The position numbers and the translations under genes are program-made. 64,000 nt of DNA, from contig NZ_FQZT01000002.1 in NCBI RefSeq assembly GCF_900142125.1, positions 310,001-374,000 of the forward strand, given 5' to 3'. The notes under the pieces are model-generated. The model was not told the origin of the DNA and ran no database searches. It worked only from the letters and a program-made list of their open reading frames with translations. Each line of letters begins with the position of its first letter. The first letter of the stretch is position 1. Source of the DNA: Malonomonas rubra DSM 5091. Its GTDB lineage: Bacteria > Desulfobacterota > Desulfuromonadia > Desulfuromonadales > Geopsychrobacteraceae. This document shows positions 52,297 through 62,021 of the stretch, piece by piece.

Positions 52297-54228
52297 TCAG
52301 GTTTCCTTTACAACGTAAATTTCGCCGTCGTAAATCCCTTGTACATGAACATTTTGCGAAAGCAGGCTTCTTAAATAAGCGATAGCACCCTCTTCCACCG
52401 CCTGCCCCGGCAGTAGCAGCGGAATCCCTGGCGGGTAAGGCGTGACCAGCCCCGCTGAAGTACGGCCAATGGCACATTCGTAACTGAGGCTTTCCCTCTC
52501 ACCGTAGAATGCTTTTGCCGGCGTGCAGGTCAAAGTAATTTTCGGCAAACCTTCCAGTTTCTTTTTCCTATTTTTGGAGATCGGAATCGAGGCCTTTTTC
52601 TGATCCAGTTTTTTCAGGGCATTGTAAAGACGGATGACCTTTGACCTGGTGCCTCCCAGCGTCAGCAGAACGAGCATAGTTGAGTGGGTATATTTTTCGA
52701 TTTCAAGCCCGATTTCATCCAGCAGATAGCGGTGAATCTCGTTGGTCGAATAGTCGAGCCTTGACACATCGATCAGAATTTTCAGCGGGTCGTGGCCGAC
52801 ATTATCCTGTTTGAAATGAGGAAAAGCCTCGCGGAAATCCTCAATGTCGAGGATTCTGATATGGCGGAAGCTTTTCATCTGCTCTTTCAGTTCAGCAACC
52901 TGCTCCAGCAGATCTTTCAGCAGCCCGTAACCCTCCATTTCCAGTTGTTTGTGACAGACATCAAGCGAAGCGATAATCTGGTACTTCGGCGAGGTACTGA
53001 CATACATGCTGAAAATTTCGTGGAAAAAATCGGCATCAAAATCAGGATCGTTGACGTGGATATAACTGGCTTGCGAAAACGCGGAGACAACCTTGTGCGC
53101 CGAATGCGTAATGTAGTCAGCCCCCGAATCGATCGCCGAATAGTAGCGGAACGTCGGATGGAACAGCGAATAGGCGAACCAGGCTTCGTCGATGAAAACC
53201 TTGATCCCCTTGGCGTGCGCCATGTCGACGACTGCGCGGATGTCCATCAGCAGGCCCTCGTAGGTACAGCCAGTCAGAACAATCAGCTTTGTATCAGGGT
53301 GGGCGTCTATGGCTTCCCTGATCTCTTCGAGTGTTGGCGGAGCGAAGATGCCGTAGTCGGGATGCAGCACGCTGCTCAGGTAGACCGGTTCGGCGCCCGA
53401 CTGGACAATACCGTAATGCACCGACTTATGGCAGTTCCGGTCGACAATCACCTTGTTCCCGGCGCGCAGCAGGGTCTGCAGGATGACCTTGTTCGAGGTA
53501 CTGGAACCGTTGGTGACAAAATAGGTTTTCGTCACCTCGAAGGTGTAGGCCGCAGCTTCCTGCGCTTTGCCGATGGCATTCGTGCCTTCCGCCAGCGAAC
53601 CGAGCGAGTCGACCGACACCGAGAGGTCGCCGACGAACACGTTGCGCCCGTAAAAATTGTAAAAATCGTTGATATAGGGCGAGTTTCTGAAACTCAGGCC
53701 ACCGCAGTGGCCCGGCGTGTGCCATGAATCGTTGGTTTCGGTGATGTAATTTTTATAGGCTTTCCAGAACGGCGCCTGCGAACGGTCATCGAAATCATTC
53801 AGGATATAACCGAGAATCGACTCGGGATCGAGAATAATGTCATCACGGAAGAAGAAAGACTCGATATCGATCGATTCATCGATGATATTCAGCCCCTGTT
53901 TCTCATTGCCGAGAACATAAATCGGCACCGTGATGCGAATCGCCTTGATCGCGGAAATAATATCCACGTTGCGGCAACGTGCCTTCGCATCCTTGCCGTT
54001 AATACCCTCGCAGAACCCATTAATATCCCAGCTTAAGACAACCACCTGAATATCCGGGTCGTTTTCAATCTGCCGGATCGCCGAGGTGACAGTCTCGGCT
54101 TTACTGATTTCAATGGATATATCGGTCCGTTCAAAGTTAAAAACGGCCCGGGCCATATTCTGGCTGATCTGTTCCAGCAGTTCGCTGTCACCTTCAATAA
54201 CCAGAATTTTGAGCAGAGGCAGATTCAT
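52297..54228 (-). CDS. Orn/Lys/Arg decarboxylase family protein
   Basis: This 643-residue fold-type I PLP enzyme has an N-terminal wing/receiver-like domain (about 1-135, LLKILVIEGDSELLEQ ... VVVLSWDINGF), the PLP domain with HTPGHCGG, TYFVTNGSSTSNK, VDRNCHKSVHYG, IDEAWFAYSLFHP and the Schiff-base K379 in HSAHKVVSAFSQ, and a C-terminal Orn_DC_C domain (PAKAFYGERE). Decarboxylation of arginine, lysine or ornithine to a polyamine is likely; which amino acid is not readable. The gene stands alone between the methyltransferase and dnaB. Confidence 0.9.
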   Translation of the reverse strand: MNLPLLKILVIEGDSELLEQISQNMARAVFNFERTDISIEISKAETVTSAIRQIENDPDIQVVVLSWDINGFCEGINGKDAKARCRNVDIISAIKAIRITVPIYVLGNEKQGLNIIDESIDIESFFFRDDIILDPESILGYILNDFDDRSQAPFWKAYKNYITETNDSWHTPGHCGGLSFRNSPYINDFYNFYGRNVFVGDLSVSVDSLGSLAEGTNAIGKAQEAAAYTFEVTKTYFVTNGSSTSNKVILQTLLRAGNKVIVDRNCHKSVHYGIVQSGAEPVYLSSVLHPDYGIFAPPTLEEIREAIDAHPDTKLIVLTGCTYEGLLMDIRAVVDMAHAKGIKVFIDEAWFAYSLFHPTFRYYSAIDSGADYITHSAHKVVSAFSQASYIHVNDPDFDADFFHEIFSMYVSTSPKYQIIASLDVCHKQLEMEGYGLLKDLLEQVAELKEQMKSFRHIRILDIEDFREAFPHFKQDNVGHDPLKILIDVSRLDYSTNEIHRYLLDEIGLEIEKYTHSTMLVLLTLGGTRSKVIRLYNALKKLDQKKASIPISKNRKKKLEGLPKITLTCTPAKAFYGERESLSYECAIGRTSAGLVTPYPPGIPLLLPGQAVEEGAIAYLRSLLSQNVHVQGIYDGEIYVVKET

Positions 54229-54301
54229 AAGGCAACGTCAATCCAGGGTTGGCAGCAAAGGAAGTGCAAGGGCGCTGACGTCGATGGAAATTTTCCCGAC
54301 G

Positions 54302-55672
54302 TCAATAATCGTCGTCGCGCCGAGACTGATTCTCGAAACGGGTAAACTCGCCACGGAAGGTCAACCGAACAGTACCGATCGGCCCGTTACGCTGCTTGCC
54401 GATGATAATTTCAGCGTCCTTGTCGTGATCTTTGTCGCAGGAACCATCCCGCTTTTTACAGGCATCGCAATAGACAGACTCGCGATAAACGAACATGATG
54501 ACGTCGGCATCCTGCTCGATCGCACCCGACTCCCGCAAGTCAGACATCATCGGCCGCCGGTCGGTCCGGCTCTCCAACGAACGGTTCAACTGCGACAGGG
54601 CAACAACCGGAACATCAAGCTCTTTTGCCAGGGCTTTCAACGAACGGGAGATTTCCGAAATCTCCTGTTGCCGGTTTTCCGTGCTGCTGCCACGCATCAA
54701 CTGCAGGTAGTCAACAACGATCAGGCCGAGTCCATGCTCCGCCTTCAAGCGACGGGCTTTCGAGCGTAACTCCAGCACCGAAATTGCCGGCGTATCGTCG
54801 ATGAAAAAGGCCGCTTCGCTCAACTGGCCGGCACCCATGGTCAGCTTCGGCCAGTCGGAGTCGCCCAGATGACCGGTCCGCAGGCGGCCGGCATCAACCT
54901 TGGCTACCGAGCAGAGCATCCGTTGCACCAGCGACTCTTTGCTCATCTCCAGCGAGAAAACCACGGCCGGCACCTTGTTGCTGGCGTGGGTCGTGGCGTA
55001 CTCGACCACGTTCAGCGCAAAGGCCGTTTTACCCATCGACGGACGACCGGCGATAATAATCAGGTCGCCTGCCTGCATCCCCGCCGTCATCTTGTCCAGG
55101 TCGGTATAACCAGTAGGCACACCGGTAACCAGTTCCTGACGCTCGTACAGTTTTTCAATCGTCTTGAAGGTATCTTTAAGGATGTCTTTGACCGCCGCGT
55201 AGGATGGACTGCTGCGGTTCTCGGAAATTTCGAAGATTGCTTTTTCTGCCTGATCGAGGATCATATCCATGTCGCCGCCCTCGTAACCGCTGGTGGCAAT
55301 TTCGGTGGAAGCAGTGATCAGCTTGCGGGCGATCGATTTTTCTTTCACCAGTTTGCAGTAATAACCGATGTTGGCCGCGGTCGGGACATAATCGACCAAA
55401 GTCGCCAGGTAGGTCGTGCCACCGACATCCTCCAGATCGCCCTTGGCTTTTAGCTCTGCCGACAGGGTCACCAGGTCGGCCGGTTCGCCGCGCTCCGACA
55501 GCCGGATCAGCGCCTGGAAAATCTTCTGATGGCTGCCACGGTAAAAATCATCCGACTGAAGGTGCTCGACCGCTCGGTTGAGCGCCTCATTTTCCAGCAT
55601 AATGCCGCCTAAAACCGACATTTCGGCTTCCAGATTCTGCGGCTGCAAACGTTGTCCGTGGCTTTCTTCCAT
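54302..55672 (-). CDS. dnaB: Replicative DNA helicase DnaB
   Basis: This 456-residue protein has the N-terminal DnaB_N primase-interaction domain (about 10-115, NLEAEMSVLGGIM) and the RecA-like ATPase with Walker A AGRPSMGKTAFAL, QRMLCSVAKVD, and the C-terminal IIVDYLQLMRG and QLNRSLESRTDRRPMMSDLRESGAIEQDADVIMF (H4/arginine finger). The start ATG has GAGGAG upstream. It hexamerises to unwind the fork. In related genomes dnaB follows rplI; here they are separated by the 55.7-62.8 kb block. Confidence 0.96.
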   Translation of the reverse strand: MEESHGQRLQPQNLEAEMSVLGGIMLENEALNRAVEHLQSDDFYRGSHQKIFQALIRLSERGEPADLVTLSAELKAKGDLEDVGGTTYLATLVDYVPTAANIGYYCKLVKEKSIARKLITASTEIATSGYEGGDMDMILDQAEKAIFEISENRSSPSYAAVKDILKDTFKTIEKLYERQELVTGVPTGYTDLDKMTAGMQAGDLIIIAGRPSMGKTAFALNVVEYATTHASNKVPAVVFSLEMSKESLVQRMLCSVAKVDAGRLRTGHLGDSDWPKLTMGAGQLSEAAFFIDDTPAISVLELRSKARRLKAEHGLGLIVVDYLQLMRGSSTENRQQEISEISRSLKALAKELDVPVVALSQLNRSLESRTDRRPMMSDLRESGAIEQDADVIMFVYRESVYCDACKKRDGSCDKDHDKDAEIIIGKQRNGPIGTVRLTFRGEFTRFENQSRRDDDY

Positions 55673-55720
55673 TGCTTACTCCTCAAACAAAAACTAGCTC
55701 TGCAGAGTAACGAATAACGC

Positions 55721-55751
55721 AAAAAGGCTCAACCGTTTTTGGTTGAGCCTT
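55721..55751 (-). terminator. Terminator of the SEC-C gene
   Basis: On the minus strand AAGGCTCAACC ... GGTTGAGCCTT with T5 after it, 50 bp after the SEC-C stop and upstream of dnaB. Confidence 0.8.
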
Positions 55752-55802
55752 GCTATTTCTAATCCAGATTTCAAGCCCACACGGGGCCTAGCAGTCCGGT
55801 CC

Positions 55803-56012
55803 TCAGCGGAACGGCGAGCGCCGCATGGCGGCCTTCGCTTTCTCTTCCTGCTTACGGATCGCTTTGAGCGTCTGCTGATCTTTGTCGGCGTGACACTTTT
55901 TATACTTCAGCCCGCTACCACACCAGCAGTCATCGTTGCGCTGAGGCAGTGGCTGTGGCGGGGGCGTCAATTCTGTGGTCGGTTTTTTCTTGAACATATT
56001 GAACAGTGACAT
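55803..56012 (-). CDS. Small SEC-C zinc-motif protein
   Basis: This 69-residue protein has a central SEC-C motif (CWCGSGLKYKKCH) flanked by a Pro-rich N-terminus and an Arg/Lys-rich C-terminal helix. Such motifs bind zinc and occur at the end of SecA and in small ribosome/chaperone-linked proteins. ATG 56012 with AAGGAG is chosen over upstream codons that lack an SD. Function unknown. Confidence 0.8.
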   Translation of the reverse strand: MSLFNMFKKKPTTELTPPPQPLPQRNDDCWCGSGLKYKKCHADKDQQTLKAIRKQEEKAKAAMRRSPFR

Positions 56013-56241
56013 CAACCTTCTCCTTGCATTCAAAATTCCATATATAGATAATTGATCAGGCCAGCCATGTAAAGCATAAATTATTTTATCTGCAAAGCGA
56101 GTATGATTCACCTACTTAACAAGTCAGCATCCGCTCAAACAAACCTTTTCATTTTTTAACGTCCCGCAAACGATTCTCCTGCATAAGTTCGGCATCGGCA
56201 ATTTTGCCGACTATCTTTTCGCGTTCACAAGGAGGAAGATC

Positions 56242-57915
56242 GTGCTGAAAAAATGGAAAAAATCTATCGGGGTTGCGGTCGTCACTGGCTGTCTGCTGCT
56301 GGCAGCGACCAATGGTTTTGCCAAAAAGAATCACTGGAAGGACTTTCACCAGTTTAAAAACGTCAAAAACGCTATCGTTATGATTCCTGACGGATGTGAC
56401 GAAACTGTCCAGACCGTCGCCCGCTGGTACAAAGGCGAAGACCTCGCCGTTGACCAGATGCTGCCCGGCACAGTCAAGGTCCACATGGCCAACTCGGTCA
56501 TCCCCGGTTCGGCTGCTGCGGCAACCTCTTTCGCTACCGGACACAAAACCACCGTCCGTTTCCTTGGCGTTGGGCCTCGCACTGAAGACCTGCTGACCGG
56601 CATGGAACCGACCGCAGCGCCCTATGCGCCGATCGCCAGCGTCATCGAAGCCGCCCAGCGTGCTGGCAAAGCGACCGGCATCATCTCCACCAGCCGCGTG
56701 ACCCACGCCACTCCGGCTGCCTTTGCTGTGCATATTCATGACCGCGGCATGGATAACGAAATCATGGAACACATGGTTTACAACAACGTTGATGTCGTCT
56801 TCGGTGGCGGCGCACGCCATCTGATCCCGACCGATGAAAGCTACACCACCAGTTTCGGCGCTACCTGGAGCGGCAAACGGACCGATGGCGAGAACCTGAT
56901 GGAAGTTCTTAAAGAGCGTGGCTACCAGTTTGTCGACAGCAAAGACCAGCTTGAGTCGATCACGTCCGGCAAGGTCTGGGGCATGTTCGACGACAGCCAC
57001 ATGCAACCCGACATGGACCGTCAGTACTTCGCCACACACGAACCCTCTCTGGCTGAAATGGTCGAAAAAGCAATCGAAATTCTCTCTCAGGATGAAGACG
57101 GTTTTCTGCTCATGGTGGAAGGGTCCCAGGTTGACTGGGCCGGTCACAACAACGACCCGATCTACATGGTCACTGATTTCATCGCCTTCGACGACGCTGT
57201 TAAAGTGGCCACCGACTTCGCCGAGGAAGACGAAGAGACCATCGTCATGGCGTACCCGGACCACAACACCGGCGGCATGAAGATCGGCCACTACAACACT
57301 GCAGTCGGCTACACCGAAACCAAAATCGAAGACCTGGTAGAACCGCTTAAAAACATGAAAACCACCGCTAACGGTGTTGTCGCCATGATGGCTGATGATT
57401 CCGACCAGGCACTGAAAGACAGCGTTAAAGAAAACTGGAACATCACGTTGAGCGACGATGATCTTGCCGAAATCAACCAGCTTGCTCCGAGTGTTGGCCT
57501 CAGCTACGCGTTGGCCCGTGTGATCAGCGAAAACCACACGGTCATCGGCTGGACCACTCACGGTCACAACGGAGAAACCGTTCCATTGTGGATGACCGGC
57601 TACCCGGCACCACGCGGCCTGATCGACAACACCGATCTGGCTAAAATTGCTGCCGATGCGATCGGTGTCAGCCTCGACAAAACCACTGACAATCTTTATG
57701 TTGACCTCGACAGCGTTACCCACAACTACAACATCGACATGACCGATGAAGCCAACCCGGTTCTGCTGCTCGCAGGCGCTCAGCTGCCTATCAGCAAAGA
57801 CTACATGATCAAGGATGGCCGTACGATTCAGCTGCCGGGACTGACCGTCTACGCCCCGATGACCGGCAAGGTTTACGTTTCCAAGTTTGCTTTGCGCACA
57901 CTTCGTGTGAAGTAA
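56242..57915 (+). CDS. Alkaline phosphatase, secreted
   Basis: This 557-residue enzyme has a signal peptide (cleavage near NGFA-KK) and the alkaline-phosphatase fold: first metal site MIPDGCDETVQ (a usual GDG replaced by PDG), nucleophile S90 in PGSAAAATSFATGHKTT, then VEGSQVDWAGHNND, YPDHNTGG and WTTHGHNGETVP. The start is GTG at 56242 with AAGGAGG. It would act in the periplasm or at the surface, releasing phosphate. An extra C-terminal domain of ~60 residues (PGLTVYAPMTGKVYVS) follows the catalytic core. Family firm, exact subclass open. Confidence 0.88.
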   Translation: MLKKWKKSIGVAVVTGCLLLAATNGFAKKNHWKDFHQFKNVKNAIVMIPDGCDETVQTVARWYKGEDLAVDQMLPGTVKVHMANSVIPGSAAAATSFATGHKTTVRFLGVGPRTEDLLTGMEPTAAPYAPIASVIEAAQRAGKATGIISTSRVTHATPAAFAVHIHDRGMDNEIMEHMVYNNVDVVFGGGARHLIPTDESYTTSFGATWSGKRTDGENLMEVLKERGYQFVDSKDQLESITSGKVWGMFDDSHMQPDMDRQYFATHEPSLAEMVEKAIEILSQDEDGFLLMVEGSQVDWAGHNNDPIYMVTDFIAFDDAVKVATDFAEEDEETIVMAYPDHNTGGMKIGHYNTAVGYTETKIEDLVEPLKNMKTTANGVVAMMADDSDQALKDSVKENWNITLSDDDLAEINQLAPSVGLSYALARVISENHTVIGWTTHGHNGETVPLWMTGYPAPRGLIDNTDLAKIAADAIGVSLDKTTDNLYVDLDSVTHNYNIDMTDEANPVLLLAGAQLPISKDYMIKDGRTIQLPGLTVYAPMTGKVYVSKFALRTLRVK

Positions 57916-57934
57916 ATTCCGCCTGAACTATAAT

Positions 57935-57975
57935 AAAAAATGGGGAGATGGCAGGTGCCATCTCCCCATTTTTTA
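57935..57975. terminator. Bidirectional terminator between phosphatase and AOR genes
   Basis: ATGGGGAGATGGC ... GCCATCTCCCCAT stem with A6 on one side and T6 on the other; it serves both convergent genes. Confidence 0.92.
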
Positions 57976-57992
57976 TTTTCGCTATTTTTACG

Positions 57993-59870
57993 TTAGAAAA
58001 GCTCGCGCAAACTTTCATCGATTCCCATCAAGGTCTGATACCAGAACTCGCGGGCGGCTTCGAACTTGTTGCCGGCGAAAGCATTCAACCATTCCTGCAA
58101 ACGTGGATCCTGGAGATCATCAACATCCCTTTTACGTTGCAGGAAGCTATGCAGGTAATCAATATTTGCTTCCGATTCCCAGAACACAGGACTGTTGCCA
58201 CTGTTTATCCGACCGGCCAGCACGTTGATCAGTTGCAGGAAGCGCTCTTTTTTGTTGTAGAGAGAGCCAACGATCTCCGGCAGCATCTCTTCCGCCCAGC
58301 CACGGTGGAAGCGACAGGTGCCAAGATTATCGAGCAGCAGTTCTTTCTTCATCCGTTCAGCGCACATCCGCCCCAGTGTACGTGGCGGGATAAAATCGTA
58401 ACTGTAGATCATGTAATACTTGCCCATCATTGCCATCGGCACCAGCACACCGGAGACCCAGTACTGGTTCGGCACCATCCAGCCACGCCGATTGTGGGCG
58501 GTATAGACAAAGAGGTCATGCAGAGCGAAGCCTTTTGTGCGGGAATGAATCCGGCTCCACTTGCGCACCCCCTCGCTGAAATCGATGATGCCGCGACGCT
58601 GCAGGATGACATCGATCAGTTCGCAGCCAAGGTCTGCGTTGTGCAGTGAATCGGCAACCACATCGAAATTTTCCATTTTCCAACGTGGCAGCCGGGTAAC
58701 AGTCAGTTCTTCTGGTGTGAGTAATCCTTCGTCCAGCAGGTCCATCAACCAGGCGAGAACACCGCCAGCAGAGATTGCATCAAAGCCCATGGCATCACAG
58801 TGGTGATTCAGTTTCTCTGCTGCCCGCTGATCAAAAATGCCGCAGAGCGGCCCCATCGTCTGGTAGGGTTCGTAATCCTTTTTATACTCACCGTTCATCT
58901 TTTTGCAGACGGCAACGCAGGGTTCACCGCAAGTCGCCTGCTGCTTCTTTTCGATCGTCTCTTCGTTGAACTGCTTCAGATAATGATCGACGATGAATTT
59001 CTGGTGCAATTCCAGTCGCTGCTCTTCACTCCAGAGATTGGTGCGATAGTTAAATGCCATGATCTTACCGCCAACCGAGGCATAATTAACGCCCAGCGTC
59101 CCTCCCGTGTTGAACTTCTCATCGAAGCGATATTTGCTGGTGACTTCCAGATCCTTTTTCAACAAGCGCAGATTGTATTTATTCTGAAACCATTCATCGG
59201 CCACCTTGTGATCGCGGAAATCTTCATCAACCAGGGTGCCACCGTAGATGATGGCGACGATGCCGTGCTCCTGCAACATGGCGCTGCCGAAACCACCACG
59301 GCCGGCCCAGGTATCGACAAAACTGATTTCACCGTTTTCGATCGGCACCGACATGATGCCGCCCATATCGGTTTCCTGCGCGGCTGGTCCTACAGCCAGA
59401 ACACGGGGATCGTTGGAATATCGGCCCTTGAACTTATCGTACACCCAGTCAGTCAACGCATAGACGCCAGTACGCCCCGACTGCCAAACAGCGTCAGCAT
59501 CGACCGGGACAATTTCGACCTCGATCTCCTCACCATGATTCCGGTTGAGGATCAGCACCGAAGGATGCGAAGTCTTACCCGTGAGGCTGAGCATGTTGAT
59601 GCCGAGGTTATCGAACACCAAGCCTGCTCCGCCCATGGAGCTGATGTAATTGCCCTGCCAGCAGGGGGAAAAACCGGTCACGACCAGGCGGTTGGAGCCC
59701 GGCAGAATAGAGCCGGCAAAAACCCCGACGCCAAAATTCAGGCTGCGGTATTTCTCGATCATGTGCATGCCAAGATCGACCGGTCCGAAATATCGCTCGA
59801 GAGGGTATTTGATGGTTTTGTAAAATGCGCTTCCGGTATCGACCAGAAGGACGCGCTGAAACATAGACAT
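57993..59870 (-). CDS. Tungsten aldehyde:ferredoxin oxidoreductase family protein
   Basis: This 625-residue enzyme oxidises aldehydes with tungstopterin and one 4Fe-4S cluster. Visible: N-terminal AFOR_N (VLLVDTGSAFYKTIKYP, GSNRLVVTGFSPCWQGN), ATELGAG-like pterin segments, and AFOR_C. The Fe-S Cys cluster is C314-x3-C318-x3-C322 (CGEPCVAVCKK), with the fourth likely in LGTCRF. Classical Pyrococcus AOR uses C-x2-C-x3-C, so this spacing marks a divergent subgroup whose substrate is uncertain. ATG 59870 with GAGGT is preferred to 59897. No ferredoxin gene is adjacent. Confidence 0.85.
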   Translation of the reverse strand: MSMFQRVLLVDTGSAFYKTIKYPLERYFGPVDLGMHMIEKYRSLNFGVGVFAGSILPGSNRLVVTGFSPCWQGNYISSMGGAGLVFDNLGINMLSLTGKTSHPSVLILNRNHGEEIEVEIVPVDADAVWQSGRTGVYALTDWVYDKFKGRYSNDPRVLAVGPAAQETDMGGIMSVPIENGEISFVDTWAGRGGFGSAMLQEHGIVAIIYGGTLVDEDFRDHKVADEWFQNKYNLRLLKKDLEVTSKYRFDEKFNTGGTLGVNYASVGGKIMAFNYRTNLWSEEQRLELHQKFIVDHYLKQFNEETIEKKQQATCGEPCVAVCKKMNGEYKKDYEPYQTMGPLCGIFDQRAAEKLNHHCDAMGFDAISAGGVLAWLMDLLDEGLLTPEELTVTRLPRWKMENFDVVADSLHNADLGCELIDVILQRRGIIDFSEGVRKWSRIHSRTKGFALHDLFVYTAHNRRGWMVPNQYWVSGVLVPMAMMGKYYMIYSYDFIPPRTLGRMCAERMKKELLLDNLGTCRFHRGWAEEMLPEIVGSLYNKKERFLQLINVLAGRINSGNSPVFWESEANIDYLHSFLQRKRDVDDLQDPRLQEWLNAFAGNKFEAAREFWYQTLMGIDESLRELF

Positions 59871-59965
59871 ACTGACCTCTTCACATCGACTGAACAACGA
59901 CTACTGCTCAATGCTAGCGGCAGGTTTCAGCATTCGCAACCCCGCATGGAGTATACGTTTATTTT

Positions 59966-60388
59966 TTAATATCTCTGCAGCCTGATGGGATAAATAAAGA
60001 CGGCGTCATCGTCATGACGGCTCCAGTTGACAAAATCGGAATCCATGATGAAATCACGCACCTCCGTCGCCAGATGATTTGAGCCAATACTGTCGTCAAG
60101 CAATTCAACGACACCTGCTTCACCGGTATATTCAACCTGGACCCGGTAACGCAACTCACCGGCGGGGAGATCATCTCCCTGCTCCAGCATCTGGTTGAAC
60201 AGGACCTGAGCGTTGCAAACCGCAGGGCGCATATCAGCAATAATACTATTCTCTGTCCGTGGACCTTGCAGGACCTGCAAACCTCTCACTTTTTCGGGGA
60301 TATCCTCAAGGCAGGTCGTTGCATCAAAAGGCTTGGCACATGCTGAGACGAGAAAAACAAAGAGTAAAAGGGCTGGAAAAGATTTCAT
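59966..60388 (-). CDS. Hypothetical lipoprotein, 140 residues
   Basis: The N-terminus MKSFPALLLFVFLVSAC has a lipobox (VSAC), so the product is a lipoprotein. The mature part is acidic and beta-rich (YRVQVEYTGEAGVVELLDDS). AGGAGG lies at good distance from ATG 60388; ATG 60391 is an alternative. No family recognised. It is a single gene between AOR and hisI. Confidence 0.65.
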   Translation of the reverse strand: MKSFPALLLFVFLVSACAKPFDATTCLEDIPEKVRGLQVLQGPRTENSIIADMRPAVCNAQVLFNQMLEQGDDLPAGELRYRVQVEYTGEAGVVELLDDSIGSNHLATEVRDFIMDSDFVNWSRHDDDAVFIYPIRLQRY

Positions 60389-60496
60389 CATTATCCTCCT
60401 GAGAAACAAAATAAATCGGTCACGCAGCCCTTATAAGCCAGCTCAGGCAAGCTGTAAAGGCAGCTGAAACGAATTAACCGAATTCTCACAGAAGGC

Positions 60497-60540
60497 ACAA
60501 AAAAGGGGCGGGATCCGCGACCGGACCCCGCCCCTTTTCT
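60497..60540 (-). terminator. Terminator of hisG-hisI
   Basis: AAAAGGGGCGGG ... CCCGCCCCTTTT stem, A/T-runs on both sides, 19 bp after hisI. Confidence 0.88.
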
Positions 60541-60558
60541 TAACTTGAAATGTTTAAA

Positions 60559-60954
60559 TCAGACAAATTTCAGATCTTTGCTTTCCAAGTCGACCTTGCG
60601 GTAAAAGCAGGTCTCACGGGTCTTGCCGGTTTCCGGGCTCTTGGTATGGCAGGCACCACCGCCCTGTGGCTCGACTTTGTAGATCAACGCATCCTGATCA
60701 CAGTCTGTGAGAATCTCGACGATTTTCAGGAAGTCGCCGGACGTCTCACCCTTGGTCCAGAGCTCGTTGCGCGATGTCGACCAGAAAGTGGCCATCCCTT
60801 TCTCCAAGGTCGTTTCGTAAGCCAACTGGTTGACGTATGCCAGCATCAGGACACGACCATCCTTAACATCCTGCACAATCGCGGGAACGAAACCACCACG
60901 TTTTTCGAAATTGATGCAGACATCGCTGCCTTCTTCGAGCATTTTCTTGTCCAT
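60559..60954 (-). CDS. hisI: Phosphoribosyl-AMP cyclohydrolase HisI
   Basis: This 131-residue single-domain enzyme catalyses the third histidine step, opening the purine ring of PR-AMP. Family segments: VLMLAYVNQLAYETTLE, ATFWSTSRNELWTKGETSG and the metal-binding Cys/Asp cluster DCDQDALIYKVEPQGGGACH and TCFYR. HisE is not fused. It starts 11 bp after hisG, so the two form an operon. Confidence 0.95.
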   Translation of the reverse strand: MDKKMLEEGSDVCINFEKRGGFVPAIVQDVKDGRVLMLAYVNQLAYETTLEKGMATFWSTSRNELWTKGETSGDFLKIVEILTDCDQDALIYKVEPQGGGACHTKSPETGKTRETCFYRKVDLESKDLKFV

Positions 60955-60965
60955 TATCTTATCTC

Positions 60966-61904
60966 CTAAAACTTGTTTGCTTTAACCATATCCTGGGTAA
61001 ATACTTTCGGCGCCGGAACCGGAACAATGCCGTCGACACCAAGCCGCAGCAGTTGCGGAGCGAGGATATTGAGTTGGGTTTCACGGATAACCACGGCGAC
61101 ACTACGCCAAGCCTCGTCGACAACCGGGCTGACCGTCGGCGAGATCACCGAAGGGAGCATCTTTTCGACCTGATCGAGCACCTTGGTCGGAACGTCCATG
61201 AACACCATGTAAACCGGCTCGCGCTCGGCCTGCAGCACGGCGTCGATGCAGATGCGGATATCCTCCATCTTCTCCAGCAACTCGGCATCTTTGATCGCAT
61301 CCTTGTTGGCGATCAGCTGCGGGTTGGAGGTGAACAGTTCAGCGACGATATTGTTGCCGTTCGCCTTCAGAGTCGCGCCGGTCTCGGTGATATCGGTAAA
61401 GGCGTCGCACTCGCCCATGTTGACCTTGGCTTCAGTCTTTCCTTCGCTGCGCAGGATGGTGATATCTTCGATACCGTAGAGGTCTTTCATCCGCCGTTTA
61501 GTCAAATTCGGCAGCTCGGTGGCGATGATCTTGCCTTTGCAGTCTTCCGGCTTCTCGATACCGAGCTCCGGCCGGGACGCCAGCACCAGCCGCGACGGCT
61601 GCGCGGTGTACTTGGAAAAGATGAAGTCGCCGAGAACCTCGACCGACTCCTCCATTCCTGCCTCGAAGATGTAGTCCTTGCCGGTGATACCGCAATCGAC
61701 AATGCCGTCGGCAACCTTCTGCGGCATCTCCTTACGATCGAGCACGCGGAAGACGACATCAGGATCGTAAGAGGTGGTCAGCTCGTACTGACGCCCTTTT
61801 TTCAGCGGGCGACCCGACTTTTCCAGCAACCGCATCACTTGATCGTTCAGGCTTCCCGAAGGGATGCCGAAATAGAGAATTCCTTCTTTTTTACCGTACG
61901 CCAT
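60966..61904 (-). CDS. hisG: ATP phosphoribosyltransferase HisG, long form
   Basis: This 312-residue enzyme makes the first histidine intermediate, N1-(5-phosphoribosyl)-ATP. It carries the two-lobe catalytic domain (FGIPSGSLNDQVMRLLEKSG, DCGITGKDYIFEAG, DAFTDITETGATLKANG) and a C-terminal ACT-like regulatory domain (SVAVVIRETQLNIL), so it is the long form that does not need HisZ. The ATG is preceded by GAGGG. Histidine feedback control is expected. Confidence 0.95.
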   Translation of the reverse strand: MAYGKKEGILYFGIPSGSLNDQVMRLLEKSGRPLKKGRQYELTTSYDPDVVFRVLDRKEMPQKVADGIVDCGITGKDYIFEAGMEESVEVLGDFIFSKYTAQPSRLVLASRPELGIEKPEDCKGKIIATELPNLTKRRMKDLYGIEDITILRSEGKTEAKVNMGECDAFTDITETGATLKANGNNIVAELFTSNPQLIANKDAIKDAELLEKMEDIRICIDAVLQAEREPVYMVFMDVPTKVLDQVEKMLPSVISPTVSPVVDEAWRSVAVVIRETQLNILAPQLLRLGVDGIVPVPAPKVFTQDMVKANKF

Positions 61905-62021
61905 GATTTTCCCTCATTTCCGAATTGGCCAGAGAACCTACATTACGACAGAAAACAATCCGCAGCATTCTGCCAAGATCGCGACAAAACATCAAATGAT
62001 TGTTTTAACAGCTCCCAAAAC

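Noticed and set aside
56149-57723. A 524-codon minus-strand open frame opposite the alkaline phosphatase
   Set aside because: The plus strand encodes a clear phosphatase with signal peptide and SD; the antisense frame has no domain and is a GC-codon shadow.
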